Assembly: GCA_963930655.1 (NCBI GenBank)
Contig: OZ005603.1
Span: 10,749,001-10,813,000 of the forward strand
From: Myrica gale
Taxonomy: Eukaryota; Streptophyta; Magnoliopsida; Fagales; Myricaceae
Reading direction: 5' to 3'
DNA length: 64,000 nt
A program made the translations under genes and the position numbers. The notes under the pieces were generated by a model. The model did not search any database. It saw nothing but the letters and a program-made list of their open reading frames with translations, and was not told the origin of the DNA. Positions 10,908 to 27,143 of the stretch are shown here, in pieces. Numbering within the stretch: position 1 is the stretch's first letter; each line of letters opens with the position of its first letter.

Positions 10908-13831
10908 TCACTGCCGTGTCCTCTGTAACCTGGATCCAATCGTTCTCAGCTCGAATCTCTTAACAGCCCCTGCAACGTCTCTCATCGTTGTGTCCAAAAC
11001 ATATGGGGTTTTATCGAAAGTTAGCTCCGTTGAATTGATCAGGTTCCGGCATGGTTCGCGTCTTACTGCTATGGTTCCGTGGTAATGGAAGTATTTGATC
11101 CGGCCCTCCGTTTTATGAGTTGTTTTACCAGCAAGGTTTTGAGACATATGCACCCCCGTGGCAAACACATTCCGCGGCTGCACCACGTATTTGCGATCCC
11201 TCCTAATCCCTTTCTTCACATCCCTATATACAAGCTTCTCAAACCCCCACCTCCTGCAATTTTAAACACAAGAACATATTACAAAGACAGATAATGATGC
11301 GAACAATCAATGTATGCAGCCACCTAAACAGATGTGATAATTGTAAACGGTTCAAAGTGGTTGATTGCTTTTGAGAACATATCTTCTTGAGCTCTCTGCT
11401 ACTTTCACTGACCGCCCTACGGTAATCATACAGGACCTATCTCAAATGAAGCCAAGCAATCAACCACCAAGCTTTTCATAAAATATCACTCTTCCAATAA
11501 AACCTAATAAAGCAGGAAAAATGAGTTCCATGTTTTTTACAATATGGACAGTTTAGAGTGTTTAGACTACGACCCACGTCTTAATGAGTTCCAACAAATA
11601 CGTCCTAATCACACAAGTTTATTTTCAGCTGAAGCTGATATCAGCATCAGTCTTTGTCTCAAATCAGCAACAAAATAATTGAAGGGCCACGAATATCTAA
11701 CCTTCTTATAGGCATTCAATTTTCTTTCATTTCAGTAGCCACGCTTTCGATCCATAAATCATATCCTATCTGATTACTTCGACTCTTTTGCATATCTTAC
11801 GTGAGAAGAGAATGCCTTTGATTGAAGGTTTGTTCACTCAAATGAAAGGATGATGGACTCAGAAAAAAGAAAATAGAAAGAATCTGAAACAAAGACGAGT
11901 AATATACTATAAAACTTAGAAGATCCGAATCATGCATAAGATACAATCGCTTCAGGACAAAGTTCAAACCACCCCACTTCCACCTGCCCTAAAACAATGA
12001 AGAGAAGGCAGAATCTTTACTAACACCAAACAGAAGTTTCAATAATACCAAATATATAAACCCACTTGGCCTATGAAGATGTTTTCATCACTCAATCACC
12101 ATAGGAGTACAACGCGAACAACCAAAGTAATAAGCAAAAACTACTTAAACATTCTATTGCTACGACAAATAAGCACAATCTAAACTCTCAACGGGTGAAT
12201 TTCGTGCCAAACTGAACTAGTAAACATGAAAAACCATTTCAACCAAAACAACAAACAGAAACAGAACAAACTAATGTCCATCAAAGATCCGAATCCATAA
12301 TTCCTTCGATGTTTACGCGAATCCAATCCAATCAAACACCATAATTGCTAAAAGAACATCAACAGCCCAAAAGCCAATTGTAAACTTGCCCGTCTAAGTA
12401 AAGTTCAATAGTTATGGCACCATGCCGTTTCAAGGATTTTAATCGAGAACACTCCACCCCCCATCGAAAAGGTAAAATCGAGCCCATTGTAAAGGTCAGT
12501 AGAATTTAATTCCAACCAAACAATTTTCGCTATTTCTCGACCAAAATCATGCTACGAAACAAAAATAATAATAATCAAGAACACCGCATGATGCATGGTA
12601 TCTACCTGTAAGTTCTGCCGGCGGGTTCGTAGAGGCAGAGCTTACTGCCCATGGGCATCTGCTCAATGGTGAACTGCGAATAATCGGAAAGCGAATCGAG
12701 CACCGTCTTGAGGATGCTCTTGGGAGGCACATAAATATACTCATCAACATCAAAAAAGAACATCCACTTAGCCATAAACTTGTATCTGTGCAAGCAATCG
12801 TTCACCACCATGAACTGGTTGTGATAGTACCCATCGAACCTCTCCTGCTCCTTTATATCTTGCAACGTCACAAAGCCCTTCTCCATCCACGGCCTCAACA
12901 CCTCCAGCACCTCGTCATGAATCCCTCCCGCGTCGTGTATCACAAAATGCGATCTCTCTCCGAACATTCTCACATGGTACGCTATCCACTCCCGCACTCT
13001 CTGGGGGCTCAAATTCCCATACAAGGACGAACCACAATACAGATAATCGTATTTGGGCTTAGAAGTAAACAAAGAGAAATTCAAGGATCCGGGAGACTCT
13101 GTCAAGGTCTGTACGGTGTCCGTCACGTTGAAGTTGCGGTCACCCCCACCGGAGGTAGAGGCATAGAGGAATAATTTTCCGCCGGAGTTGTCAGCGTTGA
13201 TGGGTTGCGAAAAGGTGCAGTTGACAACGACGGCAGTGTAGACGCGGCCGTAGCCCCAGTCAGGGAGGATCTTGTAGCCGACTGCGGAGATGGGTTCGGA
13301 GTTGAGGTTGGGGACCCACTTGCACTCGTAGGTAGGCCTGGCGAAGACGTGAAGGGGCTTGGAAGCTAACCCCACAATGGCGAAAGTATTCAGGCCTCCC
13401 CTGTAAGCCCCCATGGTGATGAAGCTGTAGGCGGCCGCTCCGAATGTATTGAAACCTCGCTTGATAACGCCATTGTCGAGAATCTGCTCTTGCTGTTGAA
13501 GGGAGGGTGGCGGCGGAGAAAAAGGTGAAGGTGGTGGCAGCGGTGGTGTAGAAGGTGGCGAGGCCATTAGGGAAGAAACTGCTAACGAAGTCGAATTCAG
13601 CGGTGGGGCCTGTTGGTCGGTGGCAACCACCCTGGAAATGCATACTCTGAGATCGGAGGTGGAGATGGTGAAACGAGAAGGAAGGAACTGGAGAAGCGTG
13701 GCCAAACTACAGAGGATAACAAGTGCCGTCAACAACAGTTTAAGCTCTGCTGCAAAGTTCCAAACTCCCACTACCAACAGCTTCTTCTCTCTCTCTTTCT
13801 CTTTAGCCATTGCTAATCTCTCTCTTAGCAA
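10908..13831 (-). CDS. GALS: Galactan beta-1,4-galactosyltransferase, GALS family (GT92)
   Basis: There are two coding exons: 13831-12606 and 11253-10908, with donor GT at 12605-12604, acceptor AG at 11255-11254, and a 1352-bp intron. The protein has 523 residues (516 if the ATG at 13810 is used), near the roughly 500 usual for GALS1-3. An N-terminal cytosolic tail is followed by one membrane span (about 29-50, in FAAELKLLLTALVILCSLAT), then a Pro-rich stem (91-110) and the GT92 (DUF23) domain. The metal-binding DVD triplet is at 361-363 in FFFDVDEYIYVPP, and KYVVQPRNVFATGVHM is in exon 2. In Arabidopsis these type II Golgi enzymes add beta-1,4-galactose to pectin rhamnogalacturonan I side chains, with UDP-galactose as donor. 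The family match is firm; which of GALS1, 2 or 3 it matches is not decided. A CT repeat lies about 57 bp upstream. Confidence 0.93.
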
Positions 13832-13887
13832 AGAAAATCAGGAACAAAAAACGGAGGAGGAACTACAGAAGAGCAGCGGAATGATTC

Positions 13888-13913
13888 CTCTCTCTCTCTC
13901 TCTCTCTCTCTCT
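13888..13913 (-). promoter_or_regulatory. (GA)n repeat in the leader of the GALS gene
   Basis: About 13 CT units on the plus strand lie just upstream of the GALS start. GA/CT repeats near plant transcription starts are known binding sites for BPC/GAGA factors; a role here is inference from position only. Confidence 0.4.
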
Positions 13914-13931
13914 GGGTCCTATTAGGCTATT

Positions 13932-14619
13932 ACTCTCCCTCTCTCAACTTCGTTGCTCTGTTTGTTTGTGCATGTTGTGTCAGCGGGAATATCAAGTATA
14001 AATGGGAATGTAATTTCCTAATGGTCGGCGCTTGTGAACAAGCGAAGAACGTAGAAGTTTTGAGTGGGAGGATATCGAATTTTCCAATCCGTGTTTCGGT
14101 ATACCTCCATGTTCTACTCTGATTTGTAAAGCCCGCGCTTACATGTGTTGTCCATCTGTCATTGGCCAGAAATTTGTTATGTGCTTATATGAAAAACCAG
14201 AAAAAAAAAATTGTAATTTAACCTTTGTGATGCGTATTTATTTATTTACAAGGGATTTTATTAAAAACAAGTAAAGGATAGGGGTTTGCGAGAGTTACGG
14301 AGCGGTAAGTAAAGGTCGTCGGCCCTGGTCCCGGCTTTCACAGTTACCTTTATTTACCCCCAAAATAAGATAAAGAACAAAAAGGGTGTTGAATTCCGAG
14401 AGAAAAAAGCCGTTTCAAAGTGTGGGGGCTCCAAGCCTCGCATCAGGCCGAATGGCACGTCGGAGTCAAGTCGCTTGATTTTCTAATAGTTTATCTTTTC
14501 TTTGCCAATATACCCTTATAAAATTTTTATTTAAAGTTCCTGGCCCAAGTTATACTTCTAAAGTTCTAAGCATTAAAGATTCATCAAAGCAGATCGTTTC
14601 CAACCACAATTATCACTAT
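13932..14619. other. Presumed GALS upstream region
   Basis: No coding signal was seen. The stretch is moderately AT-rich and ends at the target duplication of the next transposon. Confidence 0.4.
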
Positions 14620-14627
14620 GATATGAG

Positions 14628-15529
14628 TAGTGCTGTGCATAAGCGGTGCCCCCGCCACCCTGAAGGGAGAAAACCGGCATTTAATAGTGGCAGTTTCAAC
14701 GGTGGCGGGACGATTACCGCCCCTACACCGGAGGTCTGGAGATAAAAAAAAATCGATACCAATTTACCAAATCGAAATCCAGATCTATAATCAATACCAA
14801 ATCGAAATACAAATCTATAATCAATACCAAATGGAAATCCAATCTGTAATCAATATCAAATTCAAATCAAAAAAAAATTCCAAATCTGAAATCTCGACCA
14901 AATCGTAAACAGCCTAAATTTTTTTTCTAAAATTACAACCCCTGTAAATCACAACCAAATCTACAGATTCTACACAGTGACATTCTCATGAACAACCAAA
15001 AAGAAATTTCTAAATTGGAACCCCTGTAATCAGTACCAAATCGCAAGAAAATCTCCACATATTTGAAAAGCTTTCCAAATGTCAATCAAATCGAAAAAAA
15101 CTAAACGAAAAATTTCTACAAACCCAGCACATCTCAACTAAAACGCAAATATAATATCAAATCGCAAGAAAATTGGGAGGAGAGAGAGAGAGAGCGATAG
15201 TCGATAGTTGTCGGGGAAGAGAGAGCTAAAGGAGGGAGGCAGAGCGCTGAGCGTTATTACTTGCTGGTTGCTGCAAAAGGCGGGAGTGCGCGCGCCGTGC
15301 GACTGAAGGAGGGAGGCAGAGCTCTGAGTGAGTGAGTGATCGAGAGAAGCGAGAAAGAGAGAGGGTTAGGTTAGGTTTAAAATCAATAAACGAAACAGTG
15401 TCGTTTTTGATATGCATATTTAAAAACAAAAAAAAAAACAAAAAAACGGTGAAGCGGTGAAACTGCCCAATAGTGAGCGGTTTCACCGCCACCGGACCGG
15501 CACACCGCGGATACCTGTGATCAGGCCTA
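14628..15529. mobile_element. Non-autonomous hAT-type element with 8-bp target duplication
   Basis: The 902-bp element begins TAGTGCTGTGCATAAGCGGTG and ends GATCAGGCCTA. It is flanked by exact 8-bp direct repeats GATATGAG at 14620-14627 and 15530-15537. Subterminal regions carry repeated GCGGTG/CACCGC-type motifs on both strands, as in plant hAT elements. It holds no transposase. Inside are about three units of a roughly 30-bp tandem repeat near 14755-14855 (phrase ATCTATAATCAATACCAAAT) and a duplicated GGAGGGAGGCAGAGC at about 15231 and 15309. Confidence 0.75.
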
Positions 15530-15611
15530 GATATGAGGAGAAAAACTAAAAACTATAAACCTCGCGCTTTGTCATAAGATCCTCAGACTTTAACTTTTTT
15601 CCTTTCCTCAA

Positions 15612-15783
15612 GTTATGTTTGTGTTGTAAAATTTTTTGTATTGGATTTAATGTTAATATTGAGTTTAGTAAAAAAGCGAAGAAATATGTAATTTTTTATA
15701 TTTTTAATAGAAGAGAAAAATTATATAATAATATTTTATTAAGAATCGGTGAAATATTTTACTAAACATTCTGTGCAAACGCA
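15612..15783. mobile_element. Tourist-like MITE relic
   Basis: The block shares ATTGAGTTTAGTAAAAAAGCG, ATTTTTTATATTTT and TAATATTTTATT with the intact MITE at 6590-6888, including the same order of phrases. The ends (TGTTTGTGTTG... and ...CTGTGCAAACGCA) are partly inverted. No clean TAA pair was found. Confidence 0.5.
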
Positions 15784-16892
15784 CCTTCATAGTAATACCA
15801 TCGAAGTGCGCTAAAGCCAAAGGTATCATTTCGTTCCTCTTGTCATTGGCTTCCTCGTCTGAACTTTAAAGAGCAAACCAAAAGCGAGAATATCAAGACT
15901 TTGCGACGTTTTGAAAGTTTTTATAAACCATCAGGGGCATCTGTGCAAGTAGATTCCCCAATTATGACAGGCGGTGACACGTGCTCAACTCTCCAAGGTG
16001 CGGGTTTCTCAAAGACATCTGTCCGTTTGGTCTGTCTTTGCCTGGTACAGCATACACGACAACGCGGGTGGGACTAGGGACTAGGACTAGGACTAGCTTT
16101 TTCTGGTTTTTAATTTATCGCATTAAATGATTTGGAATTAACAAAACTCCTTTCAATCTTTGCCTGACAAATTGTCAATTATTTTCGAGTCCTGCCTCTC
16201 CTGGGTTCACATGTTAATAATAAATAGCAGGGCAACGTGGAACGTACCGCTCAGTCTTCTTCCTGCGGGAAATAGTTAAATGAATCCGATTTTTTTTAAA
16301 AAAAGGTACATTGGAAGAAAATGCAAGCTGATGGGAGGACATTGCCATGCCGGTTCATGTGAGGGAGATCCGAGTATCTTCCACCCTTATGATTAGGTGT
16401 TCTAAAAGTCTTCCATAAGTCACACATCCGTGAAGGACTTGCGGGTTGGAAAATCTCTTTGCCGTGTCATGCACATCTTTTATTTTATTTTATTTTTATA
16501 CAAAGAGAAGGAAGACTAATATAGCATCAATCCTCTCCGTGTACGACTGTAGCGGTGAATTTACCCCCTCATTTTAAAATTTTAAATTTATAGGAAGAAG
16601 ATTTTATTATTTAAATTATATTTTTTAACACTCCTTTATATATTTAGACTGAACTCTCTTTTAATTAAGAGGTCCAACAGATGTAATATTTTATTGAAAT
16701 TAAGATGAAGTAAGAAATCAGTTCTCGAATTCAAGACATTGGTCTTTAATATTATGTTAATATCTCACTCATTCCAAAATTTTAAATTTATAAAAAAATA
16801 AAATTTTATTATTTAAATTATACTATCGGCTACTTACTGAATTAGTCTATTACTATAATACCAACAAAATTACCAGTGACCTATCAATCTCT

Positions 16893-17107
16893 AATTACAT
16901 TAGAGTTGTGTTTGCACCCAAAAATTTTACAAAATTTTTCACCATCTCACAATAAAATATTACAATATAATTTATCTCTCTTCCATCAAATCATAACTTT
17001 TTATTACAAAAAATATAAAAAAATTACCTCTCTTCACTTTTTCACTGAATACAATACCAAAATTTTTAACGACTCAAAAATTTTCCAACTCAAACCCACC
17101 CCAGGTT
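16893..17107. mobile_element. Tourist-like MITE relic, opposite orientation
   Basis: The block reads GTGTTTGCACCCAAAAATTTT at the left and ends in AATTTTCCAACTCAAACCC, with CTCTTCACTTTTTCACTGAA inside. These are the reverse complements of phrases in the copies at 6590 and 15612. Confidence 0.5.
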
Positions 17108-18905
17108 TCATGGACCTCATGAATTCGCAGTGATGGGTAGAGTGAGGGAAAAAAGGATGAATTTTTGGTAGATTTGTGCACAATGATTATGGGTCAATTT
17201 TGGCCTACTTTTGATATCTAAGAATTCTCCGGGACTGATCTGAAAAAAGCTTGGACCAGCCTGTGCTTCCAACTACATCCTGTTGGCATTTAAAAAAGCT
17301 CTTTGGGCGTCGAGGGTATTATTGAAAAGATGATGGTAACTCCCTACTATGCTACTACCATAATTGAACTTGACCGACAGGGGAGCATGGAAAACCCTTT
17401 ATTTTCAAAGCCGGAAAGGAAGGCTTTGATACGGACCGGTATACCCTGTAATTCCTAGGGTATTGCAGGGGAGCCGGATCCCTTTGATACGCATATTTTT
17501 TAGAGACCTTCCGCTTCATGTCCTTAAAAATGGTTGTACTAATGTTATTTGGGGTCAAATTATAAATTTCTTTTGAAATTCGAGAAGTATAATTTAAATA
17601 AATTAAGAGACTCATTTCAAACCCCAAGTAAGAGATTTGATTGCGACATGAATGAGTAACATATACCCACCTGCCAATTGAAGCACCTGGGTACGCTGTA
17701 CATCTCTTTTTTTTTTTTTTTCCTTCTTTCACGAGTAATTTATGAGGCGTTTGGGTGACGGTTAAGGTTAAAGTTAAGTGTGGACGACAGCTTATTCCAG
17801 CGAGGAAGGGGGGTTTTTCCTCGGAAGGCGCAGTCCCTCCTTGTAACATGCGGAGCATCAATTCCGCCGCGTATTTTGAGCTCTGTAGTTCTCTGGTTTC
17901 TCTCTGGAGTACTCTTTTCTTTGGTAAGACGCGAGAGGACGACTGTTGTGGAGGTGGGCATAAGAAAATAGAAATAGGGCATGCGACTTCGTGCGTGCTT
18001 CTTGGGAACGTAAATACAATTTTGGAAATGTAGGGGTCAGAGAAACAAGTCTCGCCGCATGGCTGTTCATGTAGGGTCCGCACGTCATGGAGGACCATCA
18101 CCGGTGTCAGCAGCGTGTACCCATCCAATTCTGTTCGCTACCGTCATGATTTACTAACTTTATCATTAATCAAAACTTTGTTTTTTTGTAGAAATTAATG
18201 AATGGGGGTTGCCCGACACCCACCGTTTGGCGTAACACGTTGTTGACGGCCACCGACTGACTCGCGTTAACCTGTAAGCGGCATGGAGTCAGAGAGATGA
18301 TAGCCACAGCTTACAGGACGATTATTTCCGAAACCCAGCAGGCTGCCATGATTCTGTGCGTCGGATAACGCTTTTATCGCAGCCCACCATGCTAGTTGAG
18401 GTTAAAGTTAAAAATTTTGAGGAATAAAGTGAGTCGGTGAAATTTGTCCAATCAATTGAGTACTTATCCTCTCGCTCAGTTAAATAACATATCGCTGTAA
18501 AAGATGGATTCCCACTGTCATTATAAACTAAAAATCAACGAATATCAAATCCAACTTTAAAGTGGAGCCCTTGACCAACACAAACAAATATGGCTGTAAA
18601 CATGGATTGGAGTATTGAATGTTCCAACTCTCTCATTTAACATATGGATTCGAGTTCAAATAAAATTTAAAAATTCTTTTTCGATTTCGACTCATTGAAT
18701 TTTAACGAAAAACTAGAGCTCGACCAAAAAATAAACAAACGAATTAGGCTCGAGTAATAGGTAGATAATGTCTAAATAGAGTTTATGAACACATTATAAA
18801 TAAATAAATTCAAAGATGTTGACATGTAATTACATATATTTAGTTATAATATAGAAAGAAACATACATTTGCACAGTGCTTTGAACTTAAATTAAGATGC
18901 ATAAT

Positions 18906-18908
<3 letters not shown>

Positions 18909-18950
<42 letters not shown>
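18909..18950. repeat. (AT)21 microsatellite
   Basis: There are 42 bp of uninterrupted AT dinucleotides in very AT-rich spacer. Confidence 0.95.
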
Positions 18951-18952
<2 letters not shown>

Positions 18953-19663
18953 CTAGATATACATACACTAATAAAACCATATAAAATGTCAATCAATTAC
19001 AAATATTTAATTACCAAATATATTCAAATCAAGCTTAAACTAATGCGCATAACAAAATATATAGTCATAGACACGAAGGTGACATGTAAGGTGTACACCT
19101 TAATTGTGTAATTTAACATATAATTACAAAGAAATAAATATATTCGGTTATATAAGTTATTTTAAATACAGACTAATATCATAAAAACCAAATATACATC
19201 ATAACACATATCCAAACTTATAGAAGTGTATATCAAAACATATAAAAGACGAACACAAATATATAATAAACAAACATATATTATATACCTTTATATATTT
19301 TTTTTTTTTGTAAGTATATATCTTTATATATTATAAACTTTAAACGAGCTTAAATGAACTGAATTGAACTAACATAAGAGTTTTGTTCACGAACCTAAAC
19401 CAACCAAAGCCAAGTCAAGCAGAGCTTATTGTGCATGCTGTTCATTTACTACAAGCAAACAAACAAAAAATGCAGGCAAGAGAAACTTCATGTTAACAAT
19501 TGTTGAAAAAATTGAGCTCATAGCAACTAAATTATTGGTACCAAGTGGCACAATAAAAGTACCAAGAAAAATTGGCACATGAATTTAGATGCTAATAGGT
19601 CAAAGAAACGAAAAACGAAAAACCATCAAATAAATCTGTAAGGTCATGTTTCATCCTATCAAG

Positions 19664-22999
<3,336 letters not shown>

Positions 23000-23141
23000 T
23001 CTGGATCGCTGAGCTTTCCGAGTGGAAGACCCGCCGGCTGGTAGCAAGAAGCAGCTGAACCCACTACTTTGTTCTCTCCAAGCTTCTTCCTGCCTGCACA
23101 GACTAATGTATTTCTGGCATTTATAGTTATCATAGCGAGGG

Positions 23142-23304
23142 AAACCCTAATGTTAGTCGGGCAGATTGGGTTCGGGTTAGGCCTGAAATATGGAACCATA
23201 ATGGCCCACATCTGCCATTTGTTCAGATTTTCCGTTGTTATCGGGAGTTCTGAAACCCCAGCAGGCCCATGTATATGTGGTACTCACTGGAGGACATGGG
23301 CCCA
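23142..23304 (-). promoter_or_regulatory. Telo-box and site II motifs upstream of RPS4
   Basis: AAACCCTAA is at 23142-23150. GGCCCA, read as TGGGCC on the gene strand, is at 23203-23208, 23264-23269 and 23299-23304, the last within a palindromic ATGGGCCCAT. A telo-box with several site II (TGGGCC/T) elements is the known promoter signature of plant ribosomal protein genes. It lies about 145-305 bp upstream of the RPS4 ATG. Confidence 0.65.
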
Positions 23305-23385
23305 TGATTATATATTATATCTATTTATTTATTATACAGGTCAATATATTCGTCATTTATATTTTTAAATTATCTTCTAATGTAA

Positions 23386-24151
23386 TAAGGGTGGATATCG
23401 GAACGGACGTAATCAGAATGGACTCCGGTACCCACAGGTATTATATTTTCATTCCAATTCCATTCCGAAATATACCGAAATGGAACATGAATTTTCGATT
23501 TCGGAAATTCCGGTTCCTTATTTGGGCCTAAAATTGCCCAGATTTGGTTTGGCCTATTGACCCAAAAATGAATTTTTTAGGTTCTGTGTTTTGTTGGGGC
23601 GAATTTAAGCTAATGTGAGAGGCAAAATTGCACCCAAAATTCCCAAAATAACACTAATATGAGCATCAATTTGAAGACCCAATTGTCAAAATAAAATAGT
23701 GCACTGTTGTCCAACTCCAAAAGTTTAAAACACTGCCAAATTAATAAATATTGTGGTCTTGGTCCAAAACAAAATAAACACTGTCAAATAACTCTAAATT
23801 AAAATTACAACTAAACAACTAAATTCCAAAACAATATTTTCACTATTTCAAGATGCCAGAATAAACTCTAAATTAAAATTACAACTAAACAACTAAATTT
23901 CAAAACAAAATAAACACTACCAAAATAAACTCTAAACTAAAATTTTAAAAAAACTACTAAACAAATAATTAACCATACAAATAAGTAAACAACTAAACAT
24001 TCATCAAATAATCCAAATTAAAATACGCAAACTCTAAATTAAAATTACAATATTCTTTGAAAATTTTAAAAATTGTATAGGAACAGAAAATTCCGACGTT
24101 TCTGATTTCGGTTTCGGTTCCAATTTGAACCGAAACAAATGCCCACCTTTA
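23386..24151. mobile_element. hAT-type non-autonomous element, first of a pair
   Basis: The 766-bp block begins TAAGGGTGGATATCGGAACG and ends GAAACAAATGCCCACCTTTA, imperfect inverted termini (TAAGGGTGG against TAAAGGTGGGC). The flanks TAATGTAA and TACTATAA match at six of eight bases, as expected for an old 8-bp duplication. The termini carry many TTCGGTTC/GAACCGAA-type phrases. The interior is A-rich, with repeated CTCTAAATTAAAATTACAA phrases and no reading frame. Confidence 0.6.
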
Positions 24152-24239
24152 TACTATAACATGGTTGAAGACAAATAACTATTTAGTTATTCCGTGAGCA
24201 GTTGTCAAACTGAAGAAAGGGTGTGGGGGCAAGTAAAGA

Positions 24240-25225
24240 TATGGGTGGGAAAATTCTAGTAAGAATCAAAATTTTTGATCCCATTTCTACTTTTAAAAAT
24301 TCGGTTTCTACTGTTGGAATCGAAAATTTTGGCATATACAGGAACTGAAAATTTCGGTAGAACACCGAAAATTTTGGTTCGTATTTTTTAAAATAGGGCT
24401 CAAAATAAAGTATAACATATGAATTCGGTTGAATGTTTATTTTATAATCTATATTTTAGATTAATATTTTTATATTTATTATTAATTTATAGTGAATAAC
24501 TAAGAAATGACAAAATTTCTGTTCCATTTTTTTAAAAAAAAAAGAGTTCAAAATAAAGTATAATATATATAATTTGTTTGAATATTTATTTTAGAATTTT
24601 GATTTTAGATGAATGTTTACATCTATTGTTAATTTACTATGAATAACTAAAGGTGAAAAGTCACTTTGAGCCCTATAACTATCAATGCAATTTAAAATAG
24701 AGGTATAAACTAACAATCTTAACCCATTGAGCTTTCCAACTTTCACATCTGAGGGTCAAACTATATCACGTGTCTTATTCATAACACACGTAGCACGAGT
24801 TTGATAGTTAGATCTTTTTTAGAGACAAATTAATGAAGTTTAGTAGTTTGTGAGCTCAATGTGTCAAATGTGGTAGTTTAAACTCCTATTTGAAATTGCA
24901 TTTGTAGTTAGAGGGCTATGTTACCCCACAACTGAAAAATGCTTCCAAAAAAATATGTCCGAAAAGTCATAACACACGTGACACGAGTTTGATCGTTAAT
25001 TTTTTTTTTTGCTCATTTGGCCTCTAAAAAAATATGTCCAAAAAAGCCTACATGCTGAATCGAAAATTTCTTGTTTCGATTTTGAAAATTTAGATTTCAT
25101 TCCAATAAAATACCGGAACGAAACCGGATTAAAAAAAATTGTGTTCCAATCAGTACTGAAATGGAAATGGAAATGGAAATGGAATTGAACATTCAAGATA
25201 CATCCGTTCCTATACCTACCTTTTA
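24240..25225. mobile_element. hAT-type non-autonomous element, second of the pair, inverted
   Basis: The 986-bp block is flanked by exact 8-bp repeats AGTAAAGA (24232-24239 and 25226-25233). Its left end is TATGGGTGGGAAAATTC. The reverse complement of its right end reads TAAAAGGTAGGTATAGGAAC, closely like the left end of the neighbouring element at 23386, so the two are relatives in opposite orientation. It is interrupted by a foldback element at about 24655-24935. Confidence 0.72.
24655..24935. repeat. Foldback element nested in the hAT element
   Basis: The left arm (GTCACTTTGAGCCCTATAAC, then CAATGCAATTTAAAATAGAG) is the imperfect reverse complement of the right arm (CTCCTATTTGAAATTGCATT, then AGAGGGCTATG). 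The arms are about 60 bp or more. The boundaries and target duplication are not clear. Confidence 0.5.
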
Positions 25226-25233
25226 AGTAAAGA

Positions 25234-27143
25234 TTTTTCCTTAATACTTCAAATATTCAGCGATGCGAGTTGGAAGGTGTCGTTTAAGGCGTGGGTACTC
25301 GGTTGCATACGAACAGATCCATACATTATGCATGCCCGCCTAGAGCCCAGGGCCCAATATGATTTGCATGTACAGGATTTTAGCAAATATTAAGTTAGTG
25401 ACGGCGTGCAATGACACAATCTTTGGAAGCCCCTCAAGCCCGTGGCTAAGGTTTCCTTTCCAATGCCGCCACTTTAGACGGAGTTAAAGTCAAGGCATGA
25501 TTCAACTCATATCATACACATGTTTATGTCACTTGCTCTACAAAAAAAAAGTATATGATAAAGAAATATAAGAGGACTTGGAGAATATGTGTGACAATTG
25601 ACATAGGCTCGTATGTAATTCACTAGATAATCAATTTCAAATTAAATGGGTAAGTTGTGATGGTTGCATGAATGTGTAGCCTCACATTGGTCGGTACTGT
25701 AATATTTTAACATCACATAGATTACTAGGTCAACTTTGATATTATTTACAAACAAAAAAATACATTTTGCACTCTTAAAATTTGGGGTTCCGACAATTTG
25801 CAACTCTTATCTTCTTCTTTTTTATGCTATTGAGCTCTTTAATATTTTTTTTATTGCTAATTTTAATTCAGGGTGTAAATCGACTGAAATCAAAACTTCA
25901 AAAGCTCAATGGGATGCAAAGCGTTAGTACCTCTAAACTTAGAGGTGGAAAGTAAATTTTCCATGTTTACAATTTCATAAACGGTTGACACTTTGTACTC
26001 TCTAACTATAAGGTTACAGACTGTTTGCACCTCAAACTATTATGTTTGTCATATTTCACCTATCAACTGTTGATTTAAAACATTTTCACCTTTCCTTATT
26101 TTTTTTTGTCAATTTCAACCCCATTAAATGGGGACTATCATACAACTTATAGTGAAAAAATTGTCATCTGGTGCTTTAAAAAATTATTTTCCTTTCAAAT
26201 TTAACGGATGGTGAAAGTGTATAAAATTAATAGTTGGTAAGTAAATAAAATGTGACAAAAATAATAGATTGGAATGTAAAGTATAATTATTCATTGTTAT
26301 TTGTTGTTGTTGTCCTAGTCTACACCAATGCATACTAGTGTTTTTTCAATTCGATCTACCTAATTCTTAACGTTTTGTCTTTGTGTTATTTGTACTTTTA
26401 TTTTCTGAAATTGCAGCTATTCGTGGCAACAATAGTCATTTTGGATTTGACCGCTGCAGATTGTAACCTTCGGATGTATAAATTAAGTGCCACATTCGAA
26501 TTGGTTCCTTGCTAAAACAAAAAGATGTTAGTTCAATGAGGTCGGAATCGCAACCCAAATTTTTTCTCAACATAGTCATTCATTTATTTAGTAAGGAAAC
26601 AAGGAAAAAAACACACACCAGCTTTATACTGTTTCTTATAACACAGAGGTTAGAATTTAGGAACAAATTCTGTATTACGATGACTGAGAATTGAGTGGAC
26701 CCTCCAAAAGTATGGCTGAAATGATGGCATTTTACCCTCCTAGGCACAAAAGGATGGAGTTCTGTGTCTCCACAGAAATGGAGAATACTCCAACCTCGGA
26801 GCAGAATGAACAATTCTTATCCAGAACAAAGAAAAAGGAAAAGATACGGGGCTGGACCACCCGTCCTGGCACTGACTATCCCTTACGAGTCTGCTAAAGG
26901 GAAGCAAAGGTGCGGTGGTGGTCACAAGTAATGAAAGCCACTGACAACCCACCAAACACATGCCATTGCCTTCCCTCCTGTACATGCTCTCTCTGTGCTC
27001 TGATTCTCCTTCAAAACTCCTTTATTCTTCTCTCTAATCATCTCATCCTAGTTCTGCCATCAAAACTTTTTCTCCATATCTCTACACAACCAAAATACAA
27101 AAGCAATGCCATAGTTTGACACTGGATACTGCATTTGGGGTTA
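25234..27143. other. Gene-free spacer
   Basis: I see no supportable gene. The region near 25.94-26.29 kb has phrases that look like an eroded inverted-repeat element (AACTATTATGTTTGTCATAT and, inverted, ATGTGACAAAAATAATAG). The last few hundred bases probably contain the 3' untranslated region of the glycosylase gene. Confidence 0.35.

Larger units (their letters stand above)
15784..19663. other. Gene-free AT-rich spacer
   Basis: Apart from the MITE relic near 16.9 kb and the (AT)n run near 18.9 kb, I see nothing I can support. The longest open frame, 17355-18128 on the minus strand, has 257 codons but no family resemblance and several competing frames. The last kilobase is the presumed 3' side of the ribosomal protein gene. 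Confidence 0.4.

Noticed and set aside
12788..13174. Plus-strand frame inside the GALS gene
   Set aside because: Shadow of GALS exon 1, whose sense frame carries the GT92 motifs.
17355..18128. 257-codon open frame on the minus strand
   Set aside because: No family, domain or signal is recognisable, the composition resembles translated spacer, and overlapping frames on both strands are equally open.
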